Counted from the first letter of the stretch, positions 46,363 through 56,964 are shown. The stretch: 64,000 nucleotides of DNA from Paraburkholderia phytofirmans OLGA172 (GCF_001634365.1 NZ_CP014578.1:3410001-3474000); one strand, 5' to 3'. Numbers and translations are program-made. The notes: a model not told the origin generated them from the sequence alone.

Positions 46363-47475
46363 TTATGCGGTAGCGAGCGTCTTTTCGAGCGCCACGAGGA
46401 ACGCTTCGTTTTCTGCCGGCAGGCCGATCGTGATGCGCAGCCATTGCGGCAAACCGTAGTTGCCGACCGGGCGAACGATCACGCCCTGCTTCAGCAACTC
46501 CACATTGACGCGGTTGCCCGCTGCATCGTCGTTGCCGACACGCACCAGCACGAAGTTACCGTCCGACGGCACATATTCGAGGCCGAGTTTGTCGAACGCT
46601 TCGGTCAAAAGACGATAGCCTTGCGCATTCAGGGCCGCGCTCTTTTCCAGAAACGCCTTGTCGCTCAGCGCCGCGACCGCCGCGGCTTGCGCCAGCGTGT
46701 TCACGTTGAACGGCTGACGCAGACGGTTCAGCAGGTCGGTCAACCCGGGCTGCGCGATGGCGAAGCCGACACGCAAGCCCGCGAGGCCGAACGCCTTCGA
46801 GAACGTGCGCGACACCAGCAGATTCGGGTAACGGCGCACCCACGCGATCGAATCGTAGCGCTTTTCTTCCGGCAGATATTCCGTGTACGCCTCGTCGAGC
46901 ACGACGACCACGTGAGGCGGCACCTTGTCGAGAAACGCTTCGAGCTTCGCGCCTTCGATGAACGTGCCGGTCGGGTTGTTCGGGTTTGCAACGAAGATCA
47001 GGCGGGTGTCGTCCGTGATCGCAGCGAGCATCGCGTCAAGATCGTGGCCGTACTTGACGGCCGGCACGACGATCGCCCGCGCACCCACACCTTGCGTGGC
47101 GAGCGCGTAGACCGCGAACGAGTATTGGGCGTAGACGATCGATTGGCCCTTCTCGACGAACGCATGCGCGGCGATTTCGAGAATGTCGTTGCTGCCGTTG
47201 CCGAGCGTGACCCAGTCGGCCAGCACGCCGTAGCGCTCGCTCAGCGCCGCCTTCAGCTCGAATGCATTCGCGTCCGGATAGCGGCCGAGTTCGCTGGCCG
47301 CTTGCGCCATGGCGCGTTGCGCCGATTCCGGCATGCCGAGCGGATTTTCGTTCGACGCGAGCTTCACGATGGTCGCTTCGTCGAGGCCAAACTCGCGGGC
47401 CACTTCCGAAATCGGCTTGCCGGCGATGTAAGGCGCAATCGCGCGCACATAGGAAGGACCGAAGGACGTTGTCAT
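46363..47475 (-). CDS. hisC: Histidinol-phosphate aminotransferase (aromatic-cluster copy)
   Basis: This 370-residue class I/II PLP aminotransferase has NENPLGMPESAQRAM, VDEAYTEYLPEE-type sequence and the PLP-lysine motif RTFSKAFGLAGLRVGF. Placed between pheA and tyrA, it probably acts on aromatic keto acids (phenylpyruvate, 4-hydroxyphenylpyruvate) as well as, or instead of, histidinol phosphate; Burkholderia usually has a second hisC in the his operon. That is inference from context. Confidence 0.93.
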   Translation of the reverse strand: MTTSFGPSYVRAIAPYIAGKPISEVAREFGLDEATIVKLASNENPLGMPESAQRAMAQAASELGRYPDANAFELKAALSERYGVLADWVTLGNGSNDILEIAAHAFVEKGQSIVYAQYSFAVYALATQGVGARAIVVPAVKYGHDLDAMLAAITDDTRLIFVANPNNPTGTFIEGAKLEAFLDKVPPHVVVVLDEAYTEYLPEEKRYDSIAWVRRYPNLLVSRTFSKAFGLAGLRVGFAIAQPGLTDLLNRLRQPFNVNTLAQAAAVAALSDKAFLEKSAALNAQGYRLLTEAFDKLGLEYVPSDGNFVLVRVGNDDAAGNRVNVELLKQGVIVRPVGNYGLPQWLRITIGLPAENEAFLVALEKTLATA

Positions 47476-47556
47476 GAAAATCTCCGAACGACTAATTAGT
47501 AGTAGATAAATATGCGGCAGGCGCGCCAGAGCGGCGTGAGCGCGCCTCGACAGCCA

Positions 47557-48639
47557 TTAGCGGGCGCGCGGATACGAGCCGAGTATCTTCAGGAACGCGG
47601 CCTTCTGGCCGAGTTCGGCTAACGCGGCAGCGACCGCCGGCTCATCGCGATGGCCTTCGACGTCGATATAGAAGTAATACTCCCACGTGCCGACGCGCGC
47701 CGGACGCGACTCGAAACGGGTCATGGATACGCTATGACGCGCCAAAGGCTCCAGCAACTTGAACACCGCGCCCGGCTCGTTCGCGACCGAAACGATCAAC
47801 GAGGTCTGGTCGTGTCCGCTGACGCCGGTGCGTTCCTTGCCGATCATCACGAAACGCGTGCGGTTGTGCGGATCGTCCTGGATCAGGGCGTAAGCGACCT
47901 GCAGACCGTAATGCGTCGCGGCGCGATCGCCGGCGATGGCGGCGACGGTCGGATCTTCCGCCGCCATGCGCGCGGCTTCGGCATTGCTCGACACCGCCTG
48001 GCGCTCGAGATGCGGCGCGTTGGTCGCGAGCCAGCGCTGGCACTGCGCGAGCGCCTGCGCGTGCGCACACACCCGCTTCACGCCGGCGAGGGCACCATTC
48101 AGCGTCAGGAGGTTGTGGTGAATCGGCAAGGCCAGTTCGCCGCCGATCGTGAGCTGGGTTTGCAGCAGCAGATCGAGCGTGCGCGACACCGCGCCTTCAG
48201 TCGAATTCTCGACCGGCACAACGCCGAATTCGGCGGCGCCGGCTTCGACCGAGCGAAATACTTCGTCGATCGAAGGGCACGGCAGACCCTCGATCGACTG
48301 ACCGAAGTACTCGTGCATCGCCTGTTCGCTATACGTGCCGACCGGGCCGAGATACGCGGCCTTGATGGTCTTTTCGAGCGCGCGGCTCGCGGCCATGATC
48401 TCGCGCCAGATCGCGCTGATATGCTCGCTGGCCAGCGGGCCGTCGCTCATATCCTGCAAGCGCGCGATCACCTGCTGCTCGCGCTCGGGGCGGAACACCG
48501 GCGCATTGAAATGCTTCTTCACCTCGCCCACTTCGAGCGCCACTGCGGCGCGCTGATTGAGGAGCGCGATCAGCTGCGCGTCGAGCGCGTCGATGCGTTC
48601 GCGAAGGGGTTTGAGTCGGGTATTGAGTTCGTCGTCCAT
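47557..48639 (-). CDS. pheA: Bifunctional chorismate mutase / prephenate dehydratase
   Basis: This 360-residue protein joins an AroQ chorismate mutase domain (about 5-90, LRERIDALDAQLIALLNQRA), a prephenate dehydratase domain (about 95-275; AYLGPVGTYSEQAMHEYFG and PVENSTEGAVSRTLDLLL) and a C-terminal ACT domain (about 285-360) with the phenylalanine-binding ESRPARVGTWEYYFYID segment. The start MDDELNTRLKPLRERI is chosen; 11 upstream codons are excluded. It lies between serC and hisC. Confidence 0.97.
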   Translation of the reverse strand: MDDELNTRLKPLRERIDALDAQLIALLNQRAAVALEVGEVKKHFNAPVFRPEREQQVIARLQDMSDGPLASEHISAIWREIMAASRALEKTIKAAYLGPVGTYSEQAMHEYFGQSIEGLPCPSIDEVFRSVEAGAAEFGVVPVENSTEGAVSRTLDLLLQTQLTIGGELALPIHHNLLTLNGALAGVKRVCAHAQALAQCQRWLATNAPHLERQAVSSNAEAARMAAEDPTVAAIAGDRAATHYGLQVAYALIQDDPHNRTRFVMIGKERTGVSGHDQTSLIVSVANEPGAVFKLLEPLARHSVSMTRFESRPARVGTWEYYFYIDVEGHRDEPAVAAALAELGQKAAFLKILGSYPRAR

Positions 48640-48717
48640 GCGTGAAAACGGCCCTGCCGGTAGCTGCTGCACAAATGCGTGCTGGAAAGGATGCGCGTGC
48701 CTGAATATCGAAGACGA

Positions 48718-49800
48718 TCAGGCACTGCGCTGTTCGAATTCCTTCATGTATTCGACAAGCGCTTTGACGCCTTCGAGCGGGACGGCGTTATAAATCGACG
48801 CCCGCATGCCGCCGACGGACTTGTGGCCCTTTAGCTGCACCATTCCCCGCGCTTTCGCGCCGGCCAGGAAATCTTCGTTGCGCGACTCGTCGGCGAGGAA
48901 AAACGGTACGTTCATCCGCGAGCGCGAGCCACGCTCGACCTTGTTCAGATAGAAGCTGCTCGAATCGATCGCGTCGTACAACAGCTTCGCTTTTTCGAGA
49001 TTACGCGCTTCCATCATGGCAAGGCCACCCTGCTTCTTCAACCACTTGAACACCAGCCCTGCGATGTAAATCGCGTACGTGGGCGGCGTGTTGTACATCG
49101 AATTGTTCTCGGCGACGGTTTTCCATTCGAACGCCGACGGGCAGATCGCTTGCGCGCGGCCCAGCATGTCTTCGCGCACGATCACGACCGTCACACCCGC
49201 CATGCCGATGTTCTTCTGCGCGCCACCGAACAGCACGCCGTATTTGGCGATGTCCATCGGACGCGACAGGATGTGCGACGAGGCGTCCGCCACCAGCGGA
49301 ATATCGCCGAGGTCCGGAATCTCGAACGTCTCGACGCCGTGAATAGTCTCGTTCGTGCACAGATGCACGTACGCGGGATCGTCCGACAGTTGCCATTCCG
49401 AGCGTGCCGGCGCGCGCGTGAAGCCTTCGGCCGTCTGACCGCTCGCCGCTAGATGCACCGTGCCGTACTTTTGCGCCTCCTTGAACGACTTCTGCGACCA
49501 CGAACCCGTCACGACGAAATCCGCACGCGCCTTGGCACCCATCAGATTCATCGGCACGATCGCGTTTTCGCCCAAGCCACCGCCCTGCAGAAACAGGATG
49601 CGATGGCTAGCGGGCACGTCGAGCAAGTCACGCAGATCGACGAGTGCTTTCTCATGGATCGACATGAATTCTTTGCCGCGATGGCTCATTTCCATCACGC
49701 TCATGCCACTGCCCTGCCAATTGAGCATCTCGTCGGCTGCCTGACGCAGCACTTCTTCGGGCATGGCAGCCGGGCCAGCAGAGAAATTAAAAACGCGCAT
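48718..49800 (-). CDS. serC: Phosphoserine aminotransferase
   Basis: This 360-residue PLP enzyme converts 3-phosphohydroxypyruvate to phosphoserine and takes part in pyridoxal synthesis. It starts [18 protein letters not shown] and contains [34 protein letters not shown], and the PLP lysine in [16 protein letters not shown]. The upstream 15 codons are excluded. Confidence 0.97.
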   Translation of the reverse strand: MRVFNFSAGPAAMPEEVLRQAADEMLNWQGSGMSVMEMSHRGKEFMSIHEKALVDLRDLLDVPASHRILFLQGGGLGENAIVPMNLMGAKARADFVVTGSWSQKSFKEAQKYGTVHLAASGQTAEGFTRAPARSEWQLSDDPAYVHLCTNETIHGVETFEIPDLGDIPLVADASSHILSRPMDIAKYGVLFGGAQKNIGMAGVTVVIVREDMLGRAQAICPSAFEWKTVAENNSMYNTPPTYAIYIAGLVFKWLKKQGGLAMMEARNLEKAKLLYDAIDSSSFYLNKVERGSRSRMNVPFFLADESRNEDFLAGAKARGMVQLKGHKSVGGMRASIYNAVPLEGVKALVEYMKEFEQRSA

Positions 49801-49859
49801 CGTGAGATCCTGGAAGCTGGCGCGAAAAACGAACAGATCGCGCAAAAATCGGCGAAGTT

Positions 49860-49916
49860 GGCAGCCGTAAAGGCTGCCGCTGCAACGGCAGCCGCTGCAA
49901 AGGCAGCCTCTGCAAA
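49860..49916. repeat. 15-bp tandem repeat upstream of serC
   Basis: Three units of 15 bp (49872-49886, 49887-49901, 49902-49916) of the form GGCAGCCGCTGCAAA, preceded by a 12-bp partial unit, lie 60-116 bp before the serC start. Confidence 0.8.
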
Positions 49917-49993
49917 GTTAGCGCCGCGAACTCGGCAATGCGAGTTTGACGACGCGCGTTTGACAGCACGTATTTAGCAACACTTTCACGCCC

Positions 49994-50035
49994 AAAAAGA
50001 AAATGGCCGTCTGCGCGTGTGCGCAAACGGCCATT
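49994..50035 (-). terminator. Intrinsic terminator after the DUF2059 gene
   Basis: A stem AATGGCCGT/ACGGCCATT (50002-50010 with 50027-50035) plus an inner TGCGC/GCGCA stem with loop GTGT is followed on the minus strand by TTTTCTTTTT. Confidence 0.88.
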
Positions 50036-50155
50036 ATCGCATTGTCACTGCCAACCCGCCAAACCCGGCCTGCCGCCCAGCACGCCGTATAGCTTGCCAA
50101 GCGGCGGCTAGCGCGATGTCAGCGCAGCCTTTTGACTTTTGGCTAACTAGCTGGC

Positions 50156-50758
50156 TTACTTAGCCGGCTTGACCGAAGCGACTTCCTTGTCAGCCTGGTC
50201 GCGCGTTGCCTTGATCGATTGCGGCATGTACTTTTGCATCAAGCCATTCACGACGTCGCGGCCAACCTGGTCTTGCACCTGGATGAACTTGCGGCCGGTC
50301 GGGCTCTTGTAGAACGCGGTCAGATCCTTAATTTCCGACGTGCTGTAGTACTTCGCGTAAGCGTCGTACTGAGCTTGCATTGCGTCTTGACGGAAGGAGT
50401 CAGTTGCGAACACCTGGCCTGCGCCATCAACCAGCTTCGGCACTGCATTCTTTTGCAGCGTCGGGACGGAAGCCTGCTTCTGCTTGTCCGTCATCGTCTT
50501 GTTTTCGCTCAGGGCGTCCGACAGGATAGCCGGAACCAGCTGCTTGGCTTGCATCTGGGCGCTGTTGCCGATTGCGCCGACGAGCTTTTGCGCGTCGATT
50601 GCGTCCAGCAGATCCTTGATTGCAGCCTGCTTGGCCGGATCAACCGGTGCCGCGGCAGCAGCCGGAGCCGCCGGTGCCGAGCTCTGCAGAGCTTGAGCCA
50701 TAGCGAAGGTCGGCACGAGAGCAGCCAGCAACATCAGTTGTTTGAATCGTTTTTGCAT
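50156..50758 (-). CDS. Secreted DUF2059-family protein
   Basis: This protein of about 200 residues has a signal peptide (ending FAMAQ, about residue 22), an Ala/Pro linker (about 28-40) and a DUF2059 helical domain with YDAYAKYYSTSEIKDLTAFYKSPTGRKFI. Two ATGs stand in tandem; AGGGAG is 5 bases before the second (50758) and 2 before the first, so the second is preferred. It lies between serC and gyrA, 120 bp after gyrA. The function of DUF2059 is unknown. Confidence 0.9.
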   Translation of the reverse strand: MQKRFKQLMLLAALVPTFAMAQALQSSAPAAPAAAAAPVDPAKQAAIKDLLDAIDAQKLVGAIGNSAQMQAKQLVPAILSDALSENKTMTDKQKQASVPTLQKNAVPKLVDGAGQVFATDSFRQDAMQAQYDAYAKYYSTSEIKDLTAFYKSPTGRKFIQVQDQVGRDVVNGLMQKYMPQSIKATRDQADKEVASVKPAK

Positions 50759-50881
50759 CATTACTCCCTAAGAGAAATTAACTTGAACTGCAAGCTGCGC
50801 GGGACGCGTATCGGCCCGACACGCCATTGTTCCCTGCGCAGCTTTCAACCAATAGCTGGGACTGAAAGCCGCCGACGCGGA

Positions 50882-53524
50882 TCAGGCCGCACCACCATCC
50901 TCACCGCCGTTGTCGCCTTCGGCAGGACCTTCGGTGTCGCCTTCCACATCCACATCCACATCCGCTTCCGCTTCCGCAACCTGTTGCAGACCTGAAAGCT
51001 TGGTCCCTTCGTCAAGGCTGATGAGTGTAACACCTTGGGTTGCGCGCCCCATTTCGCGGATTTCCGATACGCGTGTACGAATCAGCACGCCCGTATCCGT
51101 GATCAGCATGATCTGCGCTTCCTGATCCACCAGCGTGGCGGCGACGACCTTGCCGTTACGCTCCGACGTCTGGATCGCAATCATCCCCTTCGTACCGCGC
51201 CCGTGCCGCGTGTACTCGGTGATCGGCGTGCGTTTGCCATAGCCGTTTTCGGTTGCGGTGAGCACCGACTGTTGCTCGTCGCCGGCCACCAGCAACGCGA
51301 TCACGCTTTGGCCGTCTTCGAGTTGCATGCCGCGCACACCACGTGCCTCACGGCCCATCGGACGAACGTCGTTCTCGTCGAAACGCACTGCCTTGCCGGA
51401 ATCCGAGAACAGCATCACGTCATGCTGGCCGTCCGTAATGGCAGCGCCAATCAGGTAGTCCCCGTCATCCAGACCGACCGCAATAATACCCTTGCGCAAC
51501 GGCCGGCTGAAGGCTTCCAGCGGCGTCTTCTTTACCGTTCCTAACGCGGTGGCCATGAACACGAATTTGTCTGCCGTGAATTCCTTGACCGGCAGCACGA
51601 CCGTGATCTTTTCGCCGTCCTGCAACGGGAACATATTGACGATCGGACGGCCGCGCGAGTTCCGCGACCCCTGCGGCACTTCATAAACCTTGACCCAGTA
51701 GACGCGGCCGCGATTCGAGAAGCACAGGATGTGATCGTGCGTGTTGGCGATGAAGAGCGTGTCGATCCAGTCGTCTTCCTTCATGGAAGTCGCCTGTTTG
51801 CCGCGACCGCCGCGCTTCTGGGCGCGATATTCGGACAACGGCTGCGATTTCACATAACCGGCGTGCGACATGGTCACGACCATCTCTTGCGGCGTGATCA
51901 GGTCTTCGGTGTTCAGTTCGGTTGCGTTCAGCTCGATCTTCGAGCGGCGCGCGTCGCCGAATTCGGCTTTGATCGACGTGAGTTCGTCGACGATGATCGC
52001 CGTAATGCGTTCCGGGCGAGCCAGAATGTCCAGCAGGTCGGCGATTTGCGCCATCACTTCGCGGTACTCGCCGATGATCTTGTCCTGCTCCAGACCCGTC
52101 AGGCGTTGCAGACGCATCTGCAAGATTTCCTGAGCCTGGGTGTCGGACAAGCGGTAGAGGCCGTCGGACTGCATGCCGAAGGACGGGTTCAACCCCTCCG
52201 GACGATAGGCCTCACGGCCGCCAGCCGACGCGTTTTCCGTCTCGGCGCGCGCCAACATTTCGCGCACCAGCGACGAATCCCACGGACGCGCCATCAATTC
52301 CTGCTTGGCGATCGGCGGCGTAGGCGCGGCCTTGATGATCGCGATGAACTCGTCGATGTTCGCGAGGGCGACTGCCAGACCTTCGAGCACGTGACCGCGT
52401 TCGCGCGCCTTGCGCAGTTCGTATACAGTGCGCCGCGTCAGCACTTCCCGGCGATGCGACAGGAAGCACGACAGCATTTCCTTCAGGTTCAGCAGCTTCG
52501 GCTGGCCGTCGACCAGCGCGACCATGTTCATGCCGAAGGTGTCCTGAAGCTGGGTCGCCTTATATAGATTATTGAGAACGACTTCCGGCACTTCGCCGCG
52601 CTTCAGTTCGATCACGACGCGCATGCCGCTCTTGTCGGATTCGTCACGGATGTCCGAGATGCCTTCGAGCTTCTTCTCGTTGACCAGCTCGGCGATGCGC
52701 TCCAGAAGTGAGCGCTTGTTCACCTGGTACGGCAACTCGTCGACGATGATCGACATGCGCTGACCGCGGTCGATTTCTTCGAAGTGCGTTAGCGCGCGCA
52801 TCACCACCCGGCCGCGGCCGGTGCGGTAACCATCGCGCACGCCAGCCACGCCGTAGATGATGCCGGCGGTCGGGAAGTCCGGCGCCGGAATGATCTCGAT
52901 CAGTTCGTCGATCGTGGCTTCCGGATTTTTCAGCAGATGCTGACATGCATCAACAACCTCGTTGAGGTTGTGCGGCGGGATATTGGTCGCCATGCCGACC
53001 GCAATACCGGACGAGCCATTGATCAGCAGATTGGGAATACGCGCCGGCAAGATGGCCGGTTCGTTTTCGCTGCCGTCGTAGTTCGGCGTGAAGTCGACCG
53101 TTTCCTTGTCGATGTCGGCCAACAGTTCGTGGCCGATCTTTGCCATGCGGATTTCGGTGTACCGCATCGCCGCGGCGTTGTCGCCGTCGACCGAACCGAA
53201 GTTGCCCTGACCGTCCACCAGCATGTAGCGCAACGAGAAATCCTGCGCCATGCGGACAATCGTGTCGTAGACAGCCGTGTCGCCGTGGGGGTGATATTTA
53301 CCGATGACGTCGCCGACAATACGCGCCGACTTCTTGTAAGCCCGGTTCCAGTCGTTGTTCAGTTCGTGCATCGCGTACAGCACACGCCGGTGCACCGGCT
53401 TCAGGCCATCGCGAACATCGGGAAGCGCACGCCCCACGATCACGCTCATCGCGTAATCGAGATACGAACGGCGCATTTCCTCCTCTAGGGAGATTGGCAG
53501 AGTCTCTTTGGCGAATTGATCCAT
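50882..53524 (-). CDS. gyrA: DNA gyrase subunit A
   Basis: This 880-residue protein is the cleavage subunit of gyrase. The catalytic tyrosine is Tyr122 in [11 protein letters not shown]. In the quinolone region the residues are Thr83 and Asp87, an unmutated pair of the kind also found in wild-type P. aeruginosa. The C-terminal pinwheel domain has the GyrA box QKRGGRG and repeated blades. The very end is an acidic Glu/Asp/Gly/Val tail of about 35 residues. It is the first gene of the leftward run to ihfB. Confidence 0.98.
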   Translation of the reverse strand: MDQFAKETLPISLEEEMRRSYLDYAMSVIVGRALPDVRDGLKPVHRRVLYAMHELNNDWNRAYKKSARIVGDVIGKYHPHGDTAVYDTIVRMAQDFSLRYMLVDGQGNFGSVDGDNAAAMRYTEIRMAKIGHELLADIDKETVDFTPNYDGSENEPAILPARIPNLLINGSSGIAVGMATNIPPHNLNEVVDACQHLLKNPEATIDELIEIIPAPDFPTAGIIYGVAGVRDGYRTGRGRVVMRALTHFEEIDRGQRMSIIVDELPYQVNKRSLLERIAELVNEKKLEGISDIRDESDKSGMRVVIELKRGEVPEVVLNNLYKATQLQDTFGMNMVALVDGQPKLLNLKEMLSCFLSHRREVLTRRTVYELRKARERGHVLEGLAVALANIDEFIAIIKAAPTPPIAKQELMARPWDSSLVREMLARAETENASAGGREAYRPEGLNPSFGMQSDGLYRLSDTQAQEILQMRLQRLTGLEQDKIIGEYREVMAQIADLLDILARPERITAIIVDELTSIKAEFGDARRSKIELNATELNTEDLITPQEMVVTMSHAGYVKSQPLSEYRAQKRGGRGKQATSMKEDDWIDTLFIANTHDHILCFSNRGRVYWVKVYEVPQGSRNSRGRPIVNMFPLQDGEKITVVLPVKEFTADKFVFMATALGTVKKTPLEAFSRPLRKGIIAVGLDDGDYLIGAAITDGQHDVMLFSDSGKAVRFDENDVRPMGREARGVRGMQLEDGQSVIALLVAGDEQQSVLTATENGYGKRTPITEYTRHGRGTKGMIAIQTSERNGKVVAATLVDQEAQIMLITDTGVLIRTRVSEIREMGRATQGVTLISLDEGTKLSGLQQVAEAEADVDVDVEGDTEGPAEGDNGGEDGGAA

Positions 53525-54006
53525 TATCCGTATCTTTTACGTGCCAAGGCGACGGCGTTAATTTAACCGCGCCTTTGCGTAAGCATTGCAGGCGCAACGC
53601 ATCACGCGATTCTAACATGTCGCGCATCCGCCCCCGGCGGGGGTACGTATACCTATTAGCAGGCGAGCGGGAACGGCGCCCTGGACCCCCGCTATCGACC
53701 CAGGGCAGGCTCGATTCGTGCATGGGGCAATTCGCCGCTCAGCCATGACTGGCGGTGCCTGCAGCGGATTGCTTTTGTTGCGCATGCACCACATTTGGAG
53801 GGCGATTTGATCGGGGGCAGATTTTTTTATCGTTGGAAGGGAACGATATGGCAAAATGCCAACGCACAAAGAGTCAGACACTGCTCGAAGTCTACACAGC
53901 GCGTTTTTTGTTCTACACCGATGTTATACTTCGAGCAATGTATGACTTGTCTTCGTCAACAGGCTCGCAGTAAACCTGCGGTAATCTCAATTTCGAGAGG
54001 AGAAAT
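53525..54006. other. gyrA-ompA divergent spacer
   Basis: This 482-bp spacer has GC-rich DNA with GCCCCCGGCGGGGG-type inverted motifs near gyrA and AT-richer DNA near ompA. It holds the ompA promoter region with a 10-bp inverted repeat and a small stem CGTTGG/CCAACG around 53830-53865. A 41-codon frame at 53849 is not supported as a gene. Confidence 0.5.
53882..53937 (+). promoter_or_regulatory. ompA upstream region: -10 element inside a 10-bp inverted repeat
   Basis: TGCTCGAAGT (53882-53891) is perfectly inverted at ACTTCGAGCA (53928-53937), 36 bp apart. The right arm overlaps TATACT (53925-53930), a likely -10 element about 75 bp before the ompA start; no clear -35 is seen. It may be an operator pair. 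Confidence 0.5.
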
Positions 54007-54654
54007 ATGAATAAACTTTCAAAGCTCGCGTTCATTGCAGCTACCGCAGTTATGGCTGCATCCGCCATGGCACAATCGGTGCCGGCGTCGCGACAAGCCA
54101 CGAACGACAACTGGGTGAATGGTACCGGCGAATACGTGTGGATGAACGGCACGAACGAGCTTTGCTGGCGCGATGCATTCTGGACGCCGGCAACGGCCAA
54201 CGCAAAGTGCGATGGCGCCCTGGTTGCCCAGGCTCCGACCCCGCCGGCTCCGGTCGCACCTGCACCGGCTATTACGAGCCAAAAGATTACGTATCAAGCT
54301 GACGCTCTGTTTGACTTCGACAAGGCTATCCTGAAGCCGGCTGGCAAGGAAAAGCTGGACGACCTGGCATCGAAGGTCGGCGCGCTGAACCTGGAAGTCA
54401 TCGTCGCAACGGGTTACACGGACCGTATCGGTTCGGACAAGTACAACGACCGTCTGTCGCTGCGCCGCGCTCAAGCTGTGAAGTCGTACCTTGTCAGCAA
54501 GGGCATCGAATCCAACCGTATCTATACGGAAGGCAAGGGCAAGCGCAACCCGGTCACGACCGGCTGCAACCAGAAGAACCACAAGCAACTCGTCGCTTGC
54601 CTCGCACCGGATCGTCGCGTGGAAGTCGAAGTTGTCGGCACTTCGAAGCAGTAA
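54007..54654 (+). CDS. ompA: OmpA-family outer-membrane protein
   Basis: This 215-residue protein has a signal peptide MNKLSKLAFIAATAVMAASAMA (about 1-22) and a short N-terminal part with two cysteines (WRDAF region and NAKCDG). A Pro/Ala linker leads to a C-terminal OmpA peptidoglycan-binding domain (about 105-210: ALFDFDKAILKPAGKEKLD, TGYTDRIGSDKYNDRLSLRR, CLAPDRRVEVEV). It lacks the eight-stranded barrel of enteric OmpA. A strong AGAGGAG site precedes the ATG. It is probably an abundant cell-envelope protein. Confidence 0.93.
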   Translation: MNKLSKLAFIAATAVMAASAMAQSVPASRQATNDNWVNGTGEYVWMNGTNELCWRDAFWTPATANAKCDGALVAQAPTPPAPVAPAPAITSQKITYQADALFDFDKAILKPAGKEKLDDLASKVGALNLEVIVATGYTDRIGSDKYNDRLSLRRAQAVKSYLVSKGIESNRIYTEGKGKRNPVTTGCNQKNHKQLVACLAPDRRVEVEVVGTSKQ

Positions 54655-54675
54655 GCTCCAGATTACCGCAGTATC

Positions 54676-54704
54676 AAAGCCCCGCTTCGGCGGGGCTTTT
54701 TTTA
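54676..54704 (+). terminator. Intrinsic terminator after ompA
   Basis: The stem AGCCCCGC/GCGGGGCT with a TTCG tetraloop (54686-54689) and seven to eight T's is a strong terminator. Confidence 0.95.
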
Positions 54705-54873
54705 TGCCACGGCTGCGGGCGCCACTCGCTTTCTCCTCCGAGTCCGCGCCCGAACTGCCGGAACAGGACGCGCCAGCCACCGCGCGGCATTTTGCCGCCC
54801 TGTCGCTCGGCCTATATACTCAGGGTTTATCCTCGAGCGCCCGCTCAACGCTCTCATCGAGGCAGCTTCCGCT

Positions 54874-55572
54874 ATGACCAACGCCGATCCCCACGAACTG
54901 CAGAAATTTAGCGACCTCGCGCATCGTTGGTGGGACCCGAATGCCGAATTCAAACCGCTGCATGAACTCAATCCGATTCGCCTAGGCTGGATCGACGCGC
55001 ACGCGCATCTCGCCGGTAAAACCGTGTTGGACATCGGTTGCGGCGGAGGCATTCTGTCGGAGTCGATGGCGGGATTGGGGGCACACGTGAAGGGAATCGA
55101 CCTGTCGAGCCAGGCGCTCGGCGTGGCGGATCTTCACAGCCTTGAAAGCGGCGTAACCGTTAGTTACGAAGAAATCGCCGCTGAGGCACTGGCTGCCCGT
55201 GAACCGGGCACTTACGACGCCGTCACCTGCATGGAAATGCTTGAGCACGTGCCCGAACCAGCCGCCATTGTCGAGGCCTGCAAGACGCTGGTAAAACCGG
55301 GCGGCTGGGTGTTCTTCTCCACGCTGAACCGCAATGTGAAGTCGTATCTGTTCGCGGTGATCGGCGCCGAATATATCGCGCGGATGCTGCCCAAGGGCAC
55401 GCACGACTATGCGCGCTTCATCCGTCCGTCGGAATTGGCGAGCTTTGTGCGCGCCGCCAGCCTGCGCACAGTCGATATCAAAGGCATCGTTTATAACCCG
55501 CTCAGCAAGCATTTCACGCTGTCCGCCGACTCGAGCGTGAACTACATGCTCGCCTGCCGCCGCGACGTCTGA
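54874..55572 (+). CDS. ubiG: Ubiquinone biosynthesis O-methyltransferase
   Basis: This 232-residue SAM-dependent enzyme does both O-methylations of ubiquinone synthesis. It contains [19 protein letters not shown], the SAM motif [32 protein letters not shown] and [16 protein letters not shown]. It is followed 32 bp later by gph, the common pair. Confidence 0.97.
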   Translation: MTNADPHELQKFSDLAHRWWDPNAEFKPLHELNPIRLGWIDAHAHLAGKTVLDIGCGGGILSESMAGLGAHVKGIDLSSQALGVADLHSLESGVTVSYEEIAAEALAAREPGTYDAVTCMEMLEHVPEPAAIVEACKTLVKPGGWVFFSTLNRNVKSYLFAVIGAEYIARMLPKGTHDYARFIRPSELASFVRAASLRTVDIKGIVYNPLSKHFTLSADSSVNYMLACRRDV

Positions 55573-55604
55573 TCCGCCCCGACCTGCCGGACTCAATCTA
55601 ATCA

Positions 55605-56318
55605 ATGAGCGATCCCACGCCCCTGCCCCAACGCGAAGACAACGACGACGCGCTCGGTCTTTGCCATGCTGTCCTGTTCGACCTCGACGGCACGCTGGCC
55701 GACACCGCGCCCGATCTCGCGGCCGCCGTCAACAAAATGCGCCATGATCGCAGGCTCGAGATGGTGCCGCTCGAAGACCTGCGACCGCTCGCGTCGGCGG
55801 GCGCGCGCGGGCTGATCGGCGGGGCCTTCGGCATCGGCCCCGAGCATCGCGAGTTCACGTCGATGCGTGAGGAGTTTCTCGCCAACTACGAAGCAGACTT
55901 GTGCATCGAGACCACGCTGTTTCCCGGCATCCCCGAATTGCTCGACGATCTCGACGCACGGGGCGTGCGCTGGGGTATCGTGACGAACAAGGCGGCACGG
56001 CTCACCGAGCCGCTGATCGCGCTACTCGGCCTCGAAGAGCGCGCGGGCTGCGTGGTGAGCGGCGACACGACGCCGCATTCGAAGCCGCACCCCGCGCCCC
56101 TGTTGCACGCCGCGCGCGAACTGGATGTGGTGCCGGAACACATCGTCTATGTCGGCGACGACCTGCGCGATGTGCAGGCGGGTTTCGCGGCCGGCATGAA
56201 AACCATCGCGGCCGCCTACGGCTACTGCGGCAACGACATTCCGCCGACGCAATGGCACGCGCAACATGTCGTGCAATCGCCTGCTGAATTGCAGAAGCTG
56301 CTTCGCGACATCGGCTAA
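55605..56318 (+). CDS. gph: Phosphoglycolate phosphatase
   Basis: This 237-residue HAD phosphatase has motif I VLFDLDGTLADTAPD, motif II WGIVTNK, motif III in SKPHPAP and motif IV VYVGDDLRDVQAG. It removes phosphate from 2-phosphoglycolate formed in DNA repair and metabolism. It is downstream of ubiG; no clear terminator is seen before the 8-bp array. Confidence 0.95.
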   Translation: MSDPTPLPQREDNDDALGLCHAVLFDLDGTLADTAPDLAAAVNKMRHDRRLEMVPLEDLRPLASAGARGLIGGAFGIGPEHREFTSMREEFLANYEADLCIETTLFPGIPELLDDLDARGVRWGIVTNKAARLTEPLIALLGLEERAGCVVSGDTTPHSKPHPAPLLHAARELDVVPEHIVYVGDDLRDVQAGFAAGMKTIAAAYGYCGNDIPPTQWHAQHVVQSPAELQKLLRDIG

Positions 56319-56390
56319 GCGCATAAGCGAACACGGCAGACATGGCGCACGCAACACAATGCTGCACCACTGCATTGCCGCTTCGCCGCG

Positions 56391-56470
56391 ACACTACGAC
56401 ACTACGACGCTACGACACTGCGGCAGTACGGCAGTACGGCAGTACGGCAGTGCGGCAGTGCGGCAGTGCG
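56391..56470. repeat. 8-bp tandem repeat array, ten units, upstream of ssrA
   Basis: Ten 8-bp units run without a break: ACACTACG types (56391-56422), three GCAGTACG (56423-56446) and three GCAGTGCG (56447-56470). It lies just upstream of the tmRNA promoter. Confidence 0.92.
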
Positions 56471-56565
56471 CCGCGCCGGTAAGACAACGAGGCAATCAGC
56501 CAGGACGTGGCCGTCAAACTATTGTAAAATCTACGCTGGCCCAGACGTTTGGGGCAACGAACCGC

Positions 56566-56935
56566 GGGGGCGACCTGGTTTCGACAGGGGTTGCGAAGCG
56601 GCTAGGGCATACCGAGGACCCGTCACCTCGTTAATCAATGGGAAAAACGTAACTGCAAACGACGAAACGTTCGCACTGGCAGCCTAAGGGCCGCCGTCCT
56701 CTGCCTAGTTCACTGACGGGCTAGAGTCGCAAGACCGGTAGCAATACCGACAGAGGTCATATACGTCAGTTAAGCCTTGGCGGCGTCACGACGCCCGGGT
56801 CGAAAATCTAGTGAATCGCCGTCACGCAGCGTGTTCGTCCGCGTCGTGGTGGTTAAATCAAATGACAGAACTAAGTATGTAGAACTAGTCGTAGAGTGCT
56901 TCTGGACGCGGGTTCGATTCCCGCCGCCTCCACCA
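56566..56935 (+). ncRNA. ssrA: Transfer-messenger RNA (tmRNA)
   Basis: The gene is about 370 nt. The 5' end GGGGGCG pairs with CGCCTCC before the encoded ACCA at 56935. GGTTCGATTCC near 56911-56921 is the T arm. The tag frame at 56655-56687 encodes ANDETFALAA with resume codon GCA followed by TAA. tmRNA with SmpB rescues stalled ribosomes. A TAAAAT at 56525-56530 is a candidate -10. The 3' end abuts a degenerate integrase, showing use as an attachment site. Confidence 0.97.
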
Positions 56936-56964
56936 ATTACCGTCCAAACGTTCACAACGTTTCA

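Noticed and set aside
53849..53974. 41-codon frame with a GAAGGGA site upstream of ompA
   Set aside because: It spans the ompA promoter and inverted repeat, has no recognisable features and most likely is chance.
56900..56935. tRNA-like end with T arm and CCA
   Set aside because: It is the 3' domain of tmRNA, not a separate tRNA gene.
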